Of a stretch of DNA of 64,000 nt, positions 7,721-16,087 are shown one piece after another. Under the pieces are notes generated by a model. It was given only the letters and a program-made list of their open reading frames with translations, was not told where the DNA came from and searched no databases. The translations under genes were made by a program, and so were the position numbers. The stretch lies in assembly GCA_020073605.1 (NCBI GenBank), contig JAIQEW010000007.1:1-64000 (forward strand), written 5' to 3'. How positions within the stretch are numbered: position 1 is the first letter of the stretch; the number at the start of each line of letters is the position of its first letter. Origin of the DNA: Terriglobia bacterium (GTDB taxonomy: Bacteria; Acidobacteriota; Terriglobia; Acidiferrales; UBA7541).

Positions 7721-8548
7721 ATGCCACGCGTTCCGATCAAGCGTTTGAAACCCAAACAGCCGGCACGAAACCGTCCCTATTTGCTCAAGGTATCAATGCT
7801 AGCTGACCGCGTGCGACCGAATGAGTTTCCTTTCTCGTTCCCGGCAATCGCGCATGGACTTCCACTCGAATTCAACCACAGCGTAACCTTCTTCGTTGGC
7901 GAGAACGGGACGGGGAAATCAACTCTGCTGGAAGCGATCGCGCAAAAATGTGGATTCAATCCGGCTGGGGGAAACCGCAATCACGTCTATACGCGGCATG
8001 AGACGGAATCTCCGCTCGCGTCTTCATTGCGGCTGTCATGGCGGAAGAAAGTGACGCGCGGGTTCTTCCTCCGGGCGGAGAGTTTTTTCAATTTTTCGAC
8101 CTATGTTGACAACCTCGCAAAAGAAGACCCGAATGCTCTCGCCCCGTATGGAGGCAGATCGTTGCATCAACAATCGCACGGGGAGTCGTTTCTTGCTCTA
8201 TTCCAGAACAAGTTCAGGTACCGCGAGGCAATCTACTTGTTGGATGAGCCAGAAGCCGCCCTATCACCTTCCCGACAGCTGGCGTTTTTGAGAATCCTTC
8301 ATGAAATCGACTCGCGTGGCGAGGGGCAATTCATAGTAGCGACACATTCACCAATTCTTTTGGCATATCCAAGAGCGACGATTCTGTTCTTCGATACGCA
8401 TGGAATCAGCAAGGTCGCATATAAGGACACAGAGCACTTCCAATTGACGAAGCGATTTCTCAACAATCCGGATCTCTATCTGAGGCACTTACTGGCAGAA
8501 GAGGACCAGCAAGGTTCTCTTCCGCTGACGGAAAGAAAGTCCCGCTGA
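7721..8548 (+). CDS. Orphan AAA-type ATPase (COG3910-like)
   Basis: This 275-residue cytosolic ATPase has a Walker A motif GENGTGKST at 60-68, a signature-like QQSHGESF near 150, a Walker B LLDEPE at 173-178 and a following ATHSPILL switch segment. This is the SMC/ABC-like predicted ATPase family, whose cellular role is not established. Related ATPases serve in defence modules, but those have a nuclease domain or partner, and none is seen here. The coding sequence looks richer in A and T than its neighbours, which may mean recent transfer. It follows the protease gene by 7 bp and is convergent with priA. Confidence 0.78.
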   Translation: MPRVPIKRLKPKQPARNRPYLLKVSMLADRVRPNEFPFSFPAIAHGLPLEFNHSVTFFVGENGTGKSTLLEAIAQKCGFNPAGGNRNHVYTRHETESPLASSLRLSWRKKVTRGFFLRAESFFNFSTYVDNLAKEDPNALAPYGGRSLHQQSHGESFLALFQNKFRYREAIYLLDEPEAALSPSRQLAFLRILHEIDSRGEGQFIVATHSPILLAYPRATILFFDTHGISKVAYKDTEHFQLTKRFLNNPDLYLRHLLAEEDQQGSLPLTERKSR

Positions 8549-8555
8549 ACGGATC

Positions 8556-10976
8556 CTACGTGAGGCTTGTCGGATCGACGTCTACGAGGACGGCGGTTTC
8601 GGGGATTTCCTTCGCGGCGCAGAAATCGAGCGCGCCGGAGAGAGCTTTTCCGAGCGCGGAGCGGTGCGGCGATTTCAGCACGAACTGAAAGCGGTAGTCG
8701 CTGCGCAGGCGCGCGAGCGGCGCCGCGGCGGGACCGAGGATCTTCACTCCGTGCTGCTCGAATGGCGCGAAGTAGGCGGCGAGCGCGCGGGACCAGCGGA
8801 TCGCGTTCTCGATTTTGCGGTCGCGCACCAGCACGCTCGCGAGCGCGGTGAACGGCGGATAGTGCAGGACTCGCCGGAAATGCGCTTCCTTGTCGTAGAA
8901 CGAGACGTAGTCCTGCCGGGCGGCGAATTCAATGGCGTAGTGTTCGGGATAGTACGTCTCGACGAGGACTTCGCCTGAAAGCTCGCCGCGGCCGGCGCGC
9001 CCCGCGACCTGCGTGAGCAATTGGAAAGTCCGCTCCGCCGCGCGAAAATCCGGACGTCCGAGCGCGAGATCGGCGGCGACCACGCCGACGAGCGTGACGC
9101 GCTCGAAGTCGTGCCCCTTCGCCACCATCTGCGTTCCCACGAGGATGTCGATCTCGCCCTTCGCGAACGCACCGAGCACCTGCTGGTATTCGCGTTTCGT
9201 GCGCACCGTGTCGCGGTCGAGCCGCGCGACGCGGGCGCTCGGGAATTGCTCGCGCAAGTATTCGTCCACGCGCTCGGCGCCGTCGCCGACGAAGTACATG
9301 TATTCGGCGCGGCACTGCGGGCACTGCTTCGGCGGGCGGATGGAATAGCCGCAGTAGTGGCACTCGAGGCGCTCGCGGCTCTTGTGATACGTCAGCGCGA
9401 TGCTGCAATTCTGGCACTGCACGAGCGCGCCGCAGCTGCGGCAGAGAAGCGACCACGAATAGCCGCGCCGATTGATGAGCACCATCGCCTGCGTGCGCTC
9501 CTCGAGGCGAAGGGTGATGGCCGCGCGAAGCGCCTCCGAAACGGGCGCGGCGCGATGCTGGCGGCGAAAATCCTCGCGCAGATCGACAATGCGGACTTCC
9601 GCGAGCGGGCGATTCTCGACGCGCGAAGTGAGCTTGAGCAGCTTGTACTTTCCGGCGCGGGCGTTGTGGTACGTCTCAAGCGACGGCGTAGCCGAGCCGA
9701 GCAACACGGCCGCGCCTTCGAGGCGCGCGCGATAGACGGCCGTGTCGCGCCCGTTGTAACGCGGCGCGTCCTCCTGCTTGTAGCTCGATTCCTGCTCCTC
9801 GTCCACGATGATGAGGCCGAGATGTTCGAGCGGCGCGAAAACAGCGGAGCGCGTGCCGACCACCACGCGCGCTTCTCCGCGCCGAACGCGCCACCATTCG
9901 CGAGCGCGCTCGATATCGGGCAGGCCGCTGTGGAGCACGGCGACGCCTTCGCCGAATCGCGCGCGCACCAGCCGGCCGACCCAGAGCGTGAGCGCGATTT
10001 CCGGAACGAGCACGATCGCCGTCTTGCCGCGCGAGAGAACGGCGTCGATTGCGCCGAGATAGACTTCCGTTTTGCCGCTGCCCGTGACGCCGTGGAGCAG
10101 GCCCGCCGAAAATTCACTCGCTACCAGCCAGCGCCAGATTTCGGCGAGCGCTTCTTTCTGCTCGGCGTTCAATTCGTGCGTCTGCAGGACGAAATCGGTG
10201 TCCCACGGGTCTTCGCCGGGCGTGATCGGCTCTTCCCACGTCTGCAGCATTCCCGCTTTTTCGAGCCGCCGCGCAACGGCGGATGACGCGTCTGCTTTTT
10301 CGAGAAGGATATTGAGCGGCAGAGGGCCGCGCGTGGCCGTGAGGACTTCGCGGATTCGTTTCTCTGCGTCCCCAGCAAGAAGCTCCGTGGTCCCCGGACG
10401 CCACGCGACAATCTTCTGCGTGCGCGTCTTGCGGCGCAGCAGCACTTCGCGCGCGGCGAGATAACCGCGGCGGACGAGCTTTTCGGCGGCCGCTTCGTTG
10501 ACGCGCCGGCGGCGTGCCCGCGAATCCTTGGCGTCGAGCTGCTGGAGGAGATCCCGTTCGGCGCTCTCTTCATCCGTCCGCTCCTCGGCGTCGACAAGCT
10601 GCCGCAAGTAGGCGCGGCCGGAATCGGTGAGCGAATATTCGCGGTCGTGGCGTAGCTCGATTTCCGGCGGCAGCATCGCGCGAAACGTCTCGCCGATGGG
10701 CGCAAGATAGTAGCGGCTGATCCACTGGCCCAACTCGATGAGTTTCGGCGGAAGCGCGGGGAGCGCGTCCATCAGCTCGGCGACTTCCTTGACGCGCGCG
10801 ATTTCCGGCGCACGGTCCGATTCGGCGATGCCCACGCCAATCATCGCGCGCTTGCGAAAAGGGACGACAACGCGCCGCCCGACAAGCGGCTCGCCATCGA
10901 AGGATTCGGGCACGGCGTAGGTGAACGTCGAGCGGAGGGGAACCGGGAGCGCGACCTCGCAGTAGCGGGGAGCCAT
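8556..10976 (-). CDS. priA: Primosomal protein N' (PriA helicase)
   Basis: This 806-residue helicase reloads the replication machinery at stalled forks. It has an N-terminal DNA-binding domain (about 1-110), a helicase core with Walker A GVTGSGKTEVYL near 295 and the DEEQ box followed by SSYKQEDAPRY, and a zinc-binding insert with CRSCGALVQCQNC and CHYCGY/CPQC pairs. The C-terminal helicase motif GRAGRG is present. An internal region near residues 130-190 is rich in charged residues and longer than in E. coli. The gene is the last of a minus-strand group that includes coaBC upstream, a common pairing with priA. Confidence 0.95.
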   Translation of the reverse strand: MAPRYCEVALPVPLRSTFTYAVPESFDGEPLVGRRVVVPFRKRAMIGVGIAESDRAPEIARVKEVAELMDALPALPPKLIELGQWISRYYLAPIGETFRAMLPPEIELRHDREYSLTDSGRAYLRQLVDAEERTDEESAERDLLQQLDAKDSRARRRRVNEAAAEKLVRRGYLAAREVLLRRKTRTQKIVAWRPGTTELLAGDAEKRIREVLTATRGPLPLNILLEKADASSAVARRLEKAGMLQTWEEPITPGEDPWDTDFVLQTHELNAEQKEALAEIWRWLVASEFSAGLLHGVTGSGKTEVYLGAIDAVLSRGKTAIVLVPEIALTLWVGRLVRARFGEGVAVLHSGLPDIERAREWWRVRRGEARVVVGTRSAVFAPLEHLGLIIVDEEQESSYKQEDAPRYNGRDTAVYRARLEGAAVLLGSATPSLETYHNARAGKYKLLKLTSRVENRPLAEVRIVDLREDFRRQHRAAPVSEALRAAITLRLEERTQAMVLINRRGYSWSLLCRSCGALVQCQNCSIALTYHKSRERLECHYCGYSIRPPKQCPQCRAEYMYFVGDGAERVDEYLREQFPSARVARLDRDTVRTKREYQQVLGAFAKGEIDILVGTQMVAKGHDFERVTLVGVVAADLALGRPDFRAAERTFQLLTQVAGRAGRGELSGEVLVETYYPEHYAIEFAARQDYVSFYDKEAHFRRVLHYPPFTALASVLVRDRKIENAIRWSRALAAYFAPFEQHGVKILGPAAAPLARLRSDYRFQFVLKSPHRSALGKALSGALDFCAAKEIPETAVLVDVDPTSLT

Positions 10977-11103
10977 GGCAGCGCCCTAGTGTAGCAGCCC
11001 GCGCTGTTGGCTCTCACTCCCTGATGATGTAGGGCCCGCGAGCAACTCGAATACTTGCTGCGACAGAACAGCGCACAGGGACGCGCTTCGCGCGGGCCGT
11101 TTA

Positions 11104-11125
11104 GGGCGGGGTTGAAACCCCGCCC
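11104..11125. repeat. GC-rich palindrome
   Basis: GGGCGGGGTT pairs perfectly with AACCCCGCCC around a two-base centre. It lies between the DMT transporter stop and the priA start. A longer palindrome of the same kind is at 52754-52782. Such sequences may end transcripts or be a mobile repeat. Confidence 0.6.
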
Positions 11126-11154
11126 TTCCACCGGCGGCGTTTTGCGGCACGCGG

Positions 11155-12039
11155 TCAGAGGCTGACGAGGACGATCCCGGCGAAAATCAGGACGATGCCG
11201 AACCACTGGCTCCGCTCGATGCGCTCGCGCAAGAAAATCCAGGAGAGCAGCACGGTGACGGCGCCATAAAGAGACGACAGCATGCTGACGACCGCCACGT
11301 GGCCCATGCCCATCCCGGCGTTGTTGGCGACGAACGCCGCCGTGTCCATCAGGCCGACGACAGCGAGCAGGCCCCAGACGCTCCCGCGCGGAAGCCGAAA
11401 GGTTCGCCCGGTCGGCGCGCCCGCCAGGGCGAGCGTGGAGAATGTGGAGATGCGCACGACCCACACGGAGATCGCGCTGCCAACCATCGGCACGACATGA
11501 AATCCCAGCCACCAGAACATCACGCCGTAGCCCACGGCCGCGAGAATCGCCCAGCCCGCGCCGGTGGAGACGTGGGCGCTGGAGAGATGTTCGCCTTTCG
11601 GGGCTGCGCGATTCGAATTCGAGGTGAACGAAAGCGCCGCGAGGATTACGCCGACAAACGTGATCGCGAGCGCCGCGCCGCGAAGCGCGTGAATCCGCTC
11701 GCCGCTCAGCAGCGCGAGTGCGACTGTCAGCGCCGGGTAGGCGGAAGAAACGGGCGCGACGATGCTCATCACGCCGACCTCGAATGAATGATAGAGCGCA
11801 AGCGAGGAAGCGGAGTTGATTAAGCCGGCCACAACCGCGAACGCCCAAGGGTGCCACCCCGAGGCAGTACCGCGAGAGAACGCGCCGGATCGCGCGAGGT
11901 AGATTGAGAGGCCGAGAAAGCCGAAGAGCTGCATCCACATGAGCGTGCGGTAGGCGCCGATGCGGCGGGAAGCAAAGCGCGCGGAGAAGTCCGCAACACC
12001 CCAGCCGATCGCCGCCGCTATTCCGAGGATGATTTCCAA
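11155..12039 (-). CDS. DMT-superfamily (EamA) transporter
   Basis: This 294-residue membrane protein has about ten hydrophobic segments arranged as two repeated halves of five, which is typical of EamA transporters. The first half opens with a GWGVADFSARF segment and the second with GWAILAAVGYGVMFW. Members export amino acids, metabolites or drugs; the substrate cannot be read from the sequence. The start is TTG at 12039 with no clear ribosome site, but the family alignment begins right there. The gene follows the uracil-DNA glycosylase by about 24 bp and probably shares its transcript. Confidence 0.82.
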   Translation of the reverse strand: MEIILGIAAAIGWGVADFSARFASRRIGAYRTLMWMQLFGFLGLSIYLARSGAFSRGTASGWHPWAFAVVAGLINSASSLALYHSFEVGVMSIVAPVSSAYPALTVALALLSGERIHALRGAALAITFVGVILAALSFTSNSNRAAPKGEHLSSAHVSTGAGWAILAAVGYGVMFWWLGFHVVPMVGSAISVWVVRISTFSTLALAGAPTGRTFRLPRGSVWGLLAVVGLMDTAAFVANNAGMGMGHVAVVSMLSSLYGAVTVLLSWIFLRERIERSQWFGIVLIFAGIVLVSL

Positions 12040-12063
12040 GGGAGTTGGCTTAGAGGAGCAGCT

Positions 12064-12912
12064 CTAACGTTTCTTTGGCTCGAGGCCGAGGACGGCCATT
12101 ATCTTTTGCAAATCCTTCCAGACCTCGCTCTTCGCGGGGGGATTGCGCAGCAGATAGGCGGGGTGGTAGGTGGCGATCAATTTCGAGCCGCGATAGTCGA
12201 ACCACTCGCCGCGAAAGCGGGAAATGCCCTGATTTGTATTGAGCATCGTCTGCGCGGAGCAACTGCCGAGGCAGCAGATCACTTTGGGCCGGATCACGCC
12301 GAGCTGGCGGAAGAGAAACGGCGAGCAGGTGGCGATTTCGTCTTTTTCAGGGAGGCGGTTTTCGGGCGGACGGCATTTGACGACGTTGCAGATGTAAACG
12401 TCGCTGCGGCGCAGGCCCATTGCCTCAATCATCTGCGTGAGCAGCTTCCCCGCGCGGCCGACGAACGGTTCGCCCTGCTCGTCTTCATCGCGGCCCGGAC
12501 CCTCGCCGACGAAGACCAGCTGTGCTTTCGGGTTTCCAACGCCGAAGACGATGTTCGTGCGCGCCTTGTGCAGCTTGCAGCGCGTGCAGTTCGGGCCGAT
12601 GTCCGTGCGGATGCGATCGAGCGTGTCGCCTTCAATGTGCTCTTCGAAGAGCGATGCGCCCGTGGTGGGAGGGACGAAAACCGGGACGGCAGCGGACTTT
12701 GGCGCGAGAGGCGGCGCCGAGGAGCGCGGGGGAGCTGCGGCTGCAACTGCGGGAGATGAAGTTGGAGCGGGAGCGGAGATTTCCGGCGGCGCACCCGAAG
12801 AAAGTCGTTCGGCGGGTTGCGGCGCTGCGCGGTCGCGGTAGTACGGGCCGAGGCCAAGATCGTCGGCGTAACGGAGCCATGCTTCTGCGCGAGTGAATTT
12901 GTTTTGATCCAC
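12064..12912 (-). CDS. Family 4 uracil-DNA glycosylase
   Basis: This 282-residue enzyme removes uracil from DNA. It shows the family 4 water-activating and binding motif GEGPGRDEDEQGEPFVGRAG, the later motif ATYHPAYLLRNP, and cysteines suited to a 4Fe-4S cluster (CTRCK near residue 110, then C-x-x-x-x-C in CNVVKC, and a further Cys). The first 90 residues are a low-complexity Ala/Pro linker absent from short family members. Start is GTG at 12912. It lies between coaBC and the DMT transporter, with an intergenic repeat (copy C) on its upstream side. Confidence 0.93.
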   Translation of the reverse strand: MDQNKFTRAEAWLRYADDLGLGPYYRDRAAPQPAERLSSGAPPEISAPAPTSSPAVAAAAPPRSSAPPLAPKSAAVPVFVPPTTGASLFEEHIEGDTLDRIRTDIGPNCTRCKLHKARTNIVFGVGNPKAQLVFVGEGPGRDEDEQGEPFVGRAGKLLTQMIEAMGLRRSDVYICNVVKCRPPENRLPEKDEIATCSPFLFRQLGVIRPKVICCLGSCSAQTMLNTNQGISRFRGEWFDYRGSKLIATYHPAYLLRNPPAKSEVWKDLQKIMAVLGLEPKKR

Positions 12913-12970
12913 GAGGTTTCAGATTATCCGGGAGGCGCAAGAAATTCACAACAGGCAAAAGATTCAGAGC

Positions 12971-13000
12971 AGATCCCTCGTCCCGAAGCCTCGGGATGAC
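12971..13000 (+). repeat. Two-hairpin intergenic repeat, copy C (degenerate)
   Basis: AGATCCC-TC...TC-GGGATGAC is well preserved, but the second stem is replaced by an unrelated hairpin (AGCGA/TCGCT, 13001-13024) that covers the stop codon of coaBC. Confidence 0.7.
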
Positions 13001-13016
13001 AGCGAATAATAGCGGG

Positions 13017-14219
13017 CTATCGCTGGCGAAGTTGAAGGACTTGGTCGAGGATGCGGTTGGCGACGTCGAACTTCGAGAGCTTGGGGAGCGGGACTTCGCG
13101 GCCGTCGCGGAGGAAGAGCGTGACGATGTTCGTGTCGGTATCGAAGCCCGCGCCTTCTTGGGTGACGTCGTTGGCGACGATCATGTCCGCGCCCTTGCGC
13201 GCAAGCTTGCCCCGGGCGTTTTCCGCGAGGCGATCGGTTTCCGCAGCGAAGCCGACCAGAATGCGCGATCCTTTTTCGCGGCCCAGCTCGGCGAGAATGT
13301 CCGGCGTGGGCTCGAGTTCCAGCGTGAGGCGATCGTCGCCGCGCTTGAGCTTTTGTGATTGCGCCGCGGCCGGGCGATAGTCGGAGACCGCCGCGGCCAT
13401 GATTACGACTTGCGCCTCGCGGGCGCGCTCGCGCACGGCGTTACGCATTTCCTCGGTGGTGCGCACGGGCACCCAATCGACGCCCTCAGGAACCGGCAGA
13501 TCGGTGGGCCCGCTGATCAACACAACGCGCGCACCGCGCCGCGAGGCGGCCTCTGCAAGCGCGTAACCCATTTTTCCAGAGGAGCGGTTCGTCAGAAAGC
13601 GAACCGGATCGATGTCTTCGCGGGTTGGGCCGGCGGTGACGAGCACGGTCTGGCCTTCGAGATCGTGGCGCAACCCGAGCACGCCGCAAACTTTTTCGAC
13701 GATCGCTTCCGTGGCGGCGAGGCGCCCGGCGCCGGTCATCCCGCAGGCGAGGTAGCCTTCCTCCGGGTCGACGACATGCACGCCGCGGGCGCGAAGTGTT
13801 TTCAGATTTTCCTGCGTCGCCGGATGCTCCCACATGTTGACGTTCATCGCCGGGGCGACGACCACGGGAGCTTTTGTTGCGAGATACAGGGTCGAGAGGA
13901 AATCGCCGGCGATGCCATGAGCGAACTGGCCGAGGATGTCCGCGGTTGCGGGCGCGACGAGCAGGAGATCGATGCGCTGCGCCACGGCGATGTGTTCGAT
14001 GGCGCTTTCGACGTTCGCGGGCGCGGCGTCGTCCGCGCCGAACATCTCGGTGATGACTTTCTTGCCGGTGAGCGCGGCGAACGTGAGCGGCGTGATGAAC
14101 TCCCGCGCCGAGCGCGTCATCACCACCTGCACGTCGAGCTTTTCCTGCTGAAGGCGGCGGACGAGTTCCGCGGCCTTGTAAGCTGCCACTCCACCGGTTA
14201 CGCCGAGGGCGATCTTCAT
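13017..14219 (-). CDS. coaBC: Phosphopantothenoylcysteine decarboxylase / synthetase
   Basis: This 400-residue bifunctional flavoenzyme makes 4'-phosphopantetheine for coenzyme A. The N-terminal CoaC half has the start GVTGGVAAYKA and the substrate motif PAMNVNMWEHP near residue 120; the C-terminal CoaB half has NRSSGKMGYALAEAA and the AAVSDYRP segment. Length is typical. Start is ATG at 14219. It sits about 60 bp downstream of rpoZ, in the order yicC-gmk-rpoZ-coaBC that is common in many bacteria, and priA follows further down. Confidence 0.96.
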   Translation of the reverse strand: MKIALGVTGGVAAYKAAELVRRLQQEKLDVQVVMTRSAREFITPLTFAALTGKKVITEMFGADDAAPANVESAIEHIAVAQRIDLLLVAPATADILGQFAHGIAGDFLSTLYLATKAPVVVAPAMNVNMWEHPATQENLKTLRARGVHVVDPEEGYLACGMTGAGRLAATEAIVEKVCGVLGLRHDLEGQTVLVTAGPTREDIDPVRFLTNRSSGKMGYALAEAASRRGARVVLISGPTDLPVPEGVDWVPVRTTEEMRNAVRERAREAQVVIMAAAVSDYRPAAAQSQKLKRGDDRLTLELEPTPDILAELGREKGSRILVGFAAETDRLAENARGKLARKGADMIVANDVTQEGAGFDTDTNIVTLFLRDGREVPLPKLSKFDVANRILDQVLQLRQR

Positions 14220-14280
14220 GATGATTTGACTCTACAGGCGGTGCGCGCGATGCAAGAAGCACGCGCCGCGGCCAGAACCG

Positions 14281-14514
14281 CTACTTGTGGCGCTTGCCAT
14301 CCTTGTCCAGGGTCCCTTCCGGCGCTGCGGGCAGCTCGTATTCGAGAAGCCCCTGGAGCAATTCCTCCTCGGCGATGCGCGAGGTCTTGCGATTTTTCGG
14401 GTTGTCCACCATAGGGCGCCCGCCCATCATCAATTGCCGGGCGCGGCGCGAGACGACAACGACATAAGCAAACTGGCTTTCGGGCACGCTTGTAAGACCA
14501 GCCATAGGTAACAT
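14281..14514 (-). CDS. rpoZ: RNA polymerase omega subunit
   Basis: This 77-residue subunit helps assemble RNA polymerase by holding the beta' subunit. The family core SQFAYVVVVSRRARQLMMG and the NPKNRKTSRIAEEEL stretch are present, and the acidic tail is short. The start codon overlaps the gmk stop as ATGA at 14512-14516; an in-frame ATG at 14505 is an alternative. Its position between gmk and coaBC supports the call. Confidence 0.93.
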   Translation of the reverse strand: MLPMAGLTSVPESQFAYVVVVSRRARQLMMGGRPMVDNPKNRKTSRIAEEELLQGLLEYELPAAPEGTLDKDGKRHK

Positions 14515-15134
14515 CAGCCTCCAAAGGAGTTCAGAATATCGCGAATTCGATCTTCCATGCGCGCCACACGGCAGCGCGAGCCGAGCGCGATGGCCTGCAC
14601 TTCGCGGCCTGCACGCTCGAGATCGTCGTTGACGATGGCGAAATCATAGCTGCTGTAGTTCAACATTTCCTGCCGCGCGCGTTCCAGCCGCCGCCGGATT
14701 TCGTCCTCCGAATCCTGGCCGCGCGCCCGAATGCGATGCTCGAGATCGGCGCGCGAGGGCGGCATCACGAAAACCGCGACAGCGCCCGGCAACTTCTGCT
14801 TCGTCTGCAACGCGCCCTGGACATCGATCTCGAGAACCAGGTCTCTTTTCAGTGCGAGCGCGTCGTCGAGCGACTTTCGCGGCGTCCCGTACCAATTCTT
14901 CCCGAAGACCTGCGCGTACTCCAGGAATTCGCCCTGCTCGACCATCCGCTGGAATTCAGCTTCGGAGACGAAATTGTACCACTTGCCGTCGCTCTCCGTC
15001 TTGCGCGGAGGGCGCGTGGTGCACGAAACAGACAGCATCGTGCCGGGCAGCTCCAGAATCTTCTGCACCAGCGTGGATTTTCCCGAACCCGACGGTCCGG
15101 AAACGATGAGGACCAATGGCTCCGCTTTGCTCAT
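14514..15134 (-). CDS. gmk: Guanylate kinase
   Basis: This 206-residue kinase turns GMP into GDP using ATP. It has the P-loop SGPSGSGKSTL near residue 11, the GMP-binding SCTTRPPRKTE segment, and the FLEYAQVFGKNWYGTP stretch of the family. The C-terminal lid with RLERARQEM is also present. Start and stop overlap the neighbouring genes by ATGA at both ends (yicC upstream, rpoZ downstream), which implies translational coupling within one operon. Confidence 0.97.
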   Translation of the reverse strand: MSKAEPLVLIVSGPSGSGKSTLVQKILELPGTMLSVSCTTRPPRKTESDGKWYNFVSEAEFQRMVEQGEFLEYAQVFGKNWYGTPRKSLDDALALKRDLVLEIDVQGALQTKQKLPGAVAVFVMPPSRADLEHRIRARGQDSEDEIRRRLERARQEMLNYSSYDFAIVNDDLERAGREVQAIALGSRCRVARMEDRIRDILNSFGG

Positions 15135-16087
15135 TCGATGTTCTGCACCTGTTCCCGCAGTTTTTCGATTTCAGACTTGATTTCGAGCGCGAGCCGCGTG
15201 ATTTCGAGGCTCTCGGCTTCGTTGCCGGGAGTCTTCGAGAGCAGCGTATTGGCCTCGCGCTGCATTTCCTGAAGCAGGAAATCGAGCTTCTTGCCCACGT
15301 CCGACGCGCCGGTGAGCAGGGACTCAAACTGGCGCACGTGGCTTGAGAGCCGCGCCAGCTCTTCGGATATGTCGCTGCGTTCGGCGGCGAGCGCCGCTTC
15401 CTGTGCGAGTCGCGCGGGATCAATCTGCGCCTCGCCGAGCAGCTCCTTCAAGCGCGATTCGAGCCTGCGCGCGTAGGCCGGGCGGGCACTCTCCGCGAGC
15501 GTTGCGACCTTTGCGGCGAGGCTCGCGATGTTCGTGAGCCGCCCGGACAGGTCCTGCCGGAGGGCGTCGCCTTCCTGCTCGCGCATGTGGTCGAGCTTGT
15601 CGAGCGCTTCGCCCAGGCATCGCGCGACAACGGCTTCCAGTTGTGCGATCTCCTCGTCCAGCGAAGCGCCGGGGGGACCGATCACGCCGGGCAGGCGCAG
15701 GATCGAAGCGATGTCGGGCTCCGCTTGTATGCCGAATTGCTTCCGCAGCCCGTTGACTGCTTGCAGGTATGCCGCCGCGACATCCTGGTTGACGCCCACG
15801 GCCGCGGGCCCCGCAAGCTCGTAGCGGACCGTGACATCGAGATGCCCGCGCCGAACGCGCTCGCGGACGATCTGCCGGATGCGAGGCTCGATCGGCTCGA
15901 AACCTTCGGGCACGCGCATGTGCAGATCGAGAAACCGGTGATTGACGCTGCGCACGGAGACGCGCAGGCCAAAGCCATTTTCGACGGCCTGGGTGTGGGC
16001 GTAGCCGGTCATTGATTTCAGGCCCCTCACCGGGGTCTTCAGTGGATCTGCGGGAGCGGATTGGGGTTTTGTGCCTGCCATTTTCAT
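15131..16087 (-). CDS. YicC/YloC-family endoribonuclease
   Basis: This 318-residue protein belongs to the YicC family, members of which act as RNA endonucleases in E. coli and Bacillus. The typical opening LKSMTGYAHTQA begins near residue 24, followed by the VRSVNHRFLDLHMRVPEGF segment and a C-terminal helical region ending with TLLSKTPGNEAESLEIT. The first 20 residues are an Ala/Pro extension, so an ATG at 16081 or later is also possible. ATGA overlaps join it to the exporter upstream and to gmk downstream. Confidence 0.9.
   Translation of the reverse strand: MKMAGTKPQSAPADPLKTPVRGLKSMTGYAHTQAVENGFGLRVSVRSVNHRFLDLHMRVPEGFEPIEPRIRQIVRERVRRGHLDVTVRYELAGPAAVGVNQDVAAAYLQAVNGLRKQFGIQAEPDIASILRLPGVIGPPGASLDEEIAQLEAVVARCLGEALDKLDHMREQEGDALRQDLSGRLTNIASLAAKVATLAESARPAYARRLESRLKELLGEAQIDPARLAQEAALAAERSDISEELARLSSHVRQFESLLTGASDVGKKLDFLLQEMQREANTLLSKTPGNEAESLEITRLALEIKSEIEKLREQVQNIE

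Noticed and set aside
7721-8548. Defence module ATPase (OLD or Gabija type)
   Set aside because: No TOPRIM or nuclease domain in the protein and no helicase or nuclease partner next to it.
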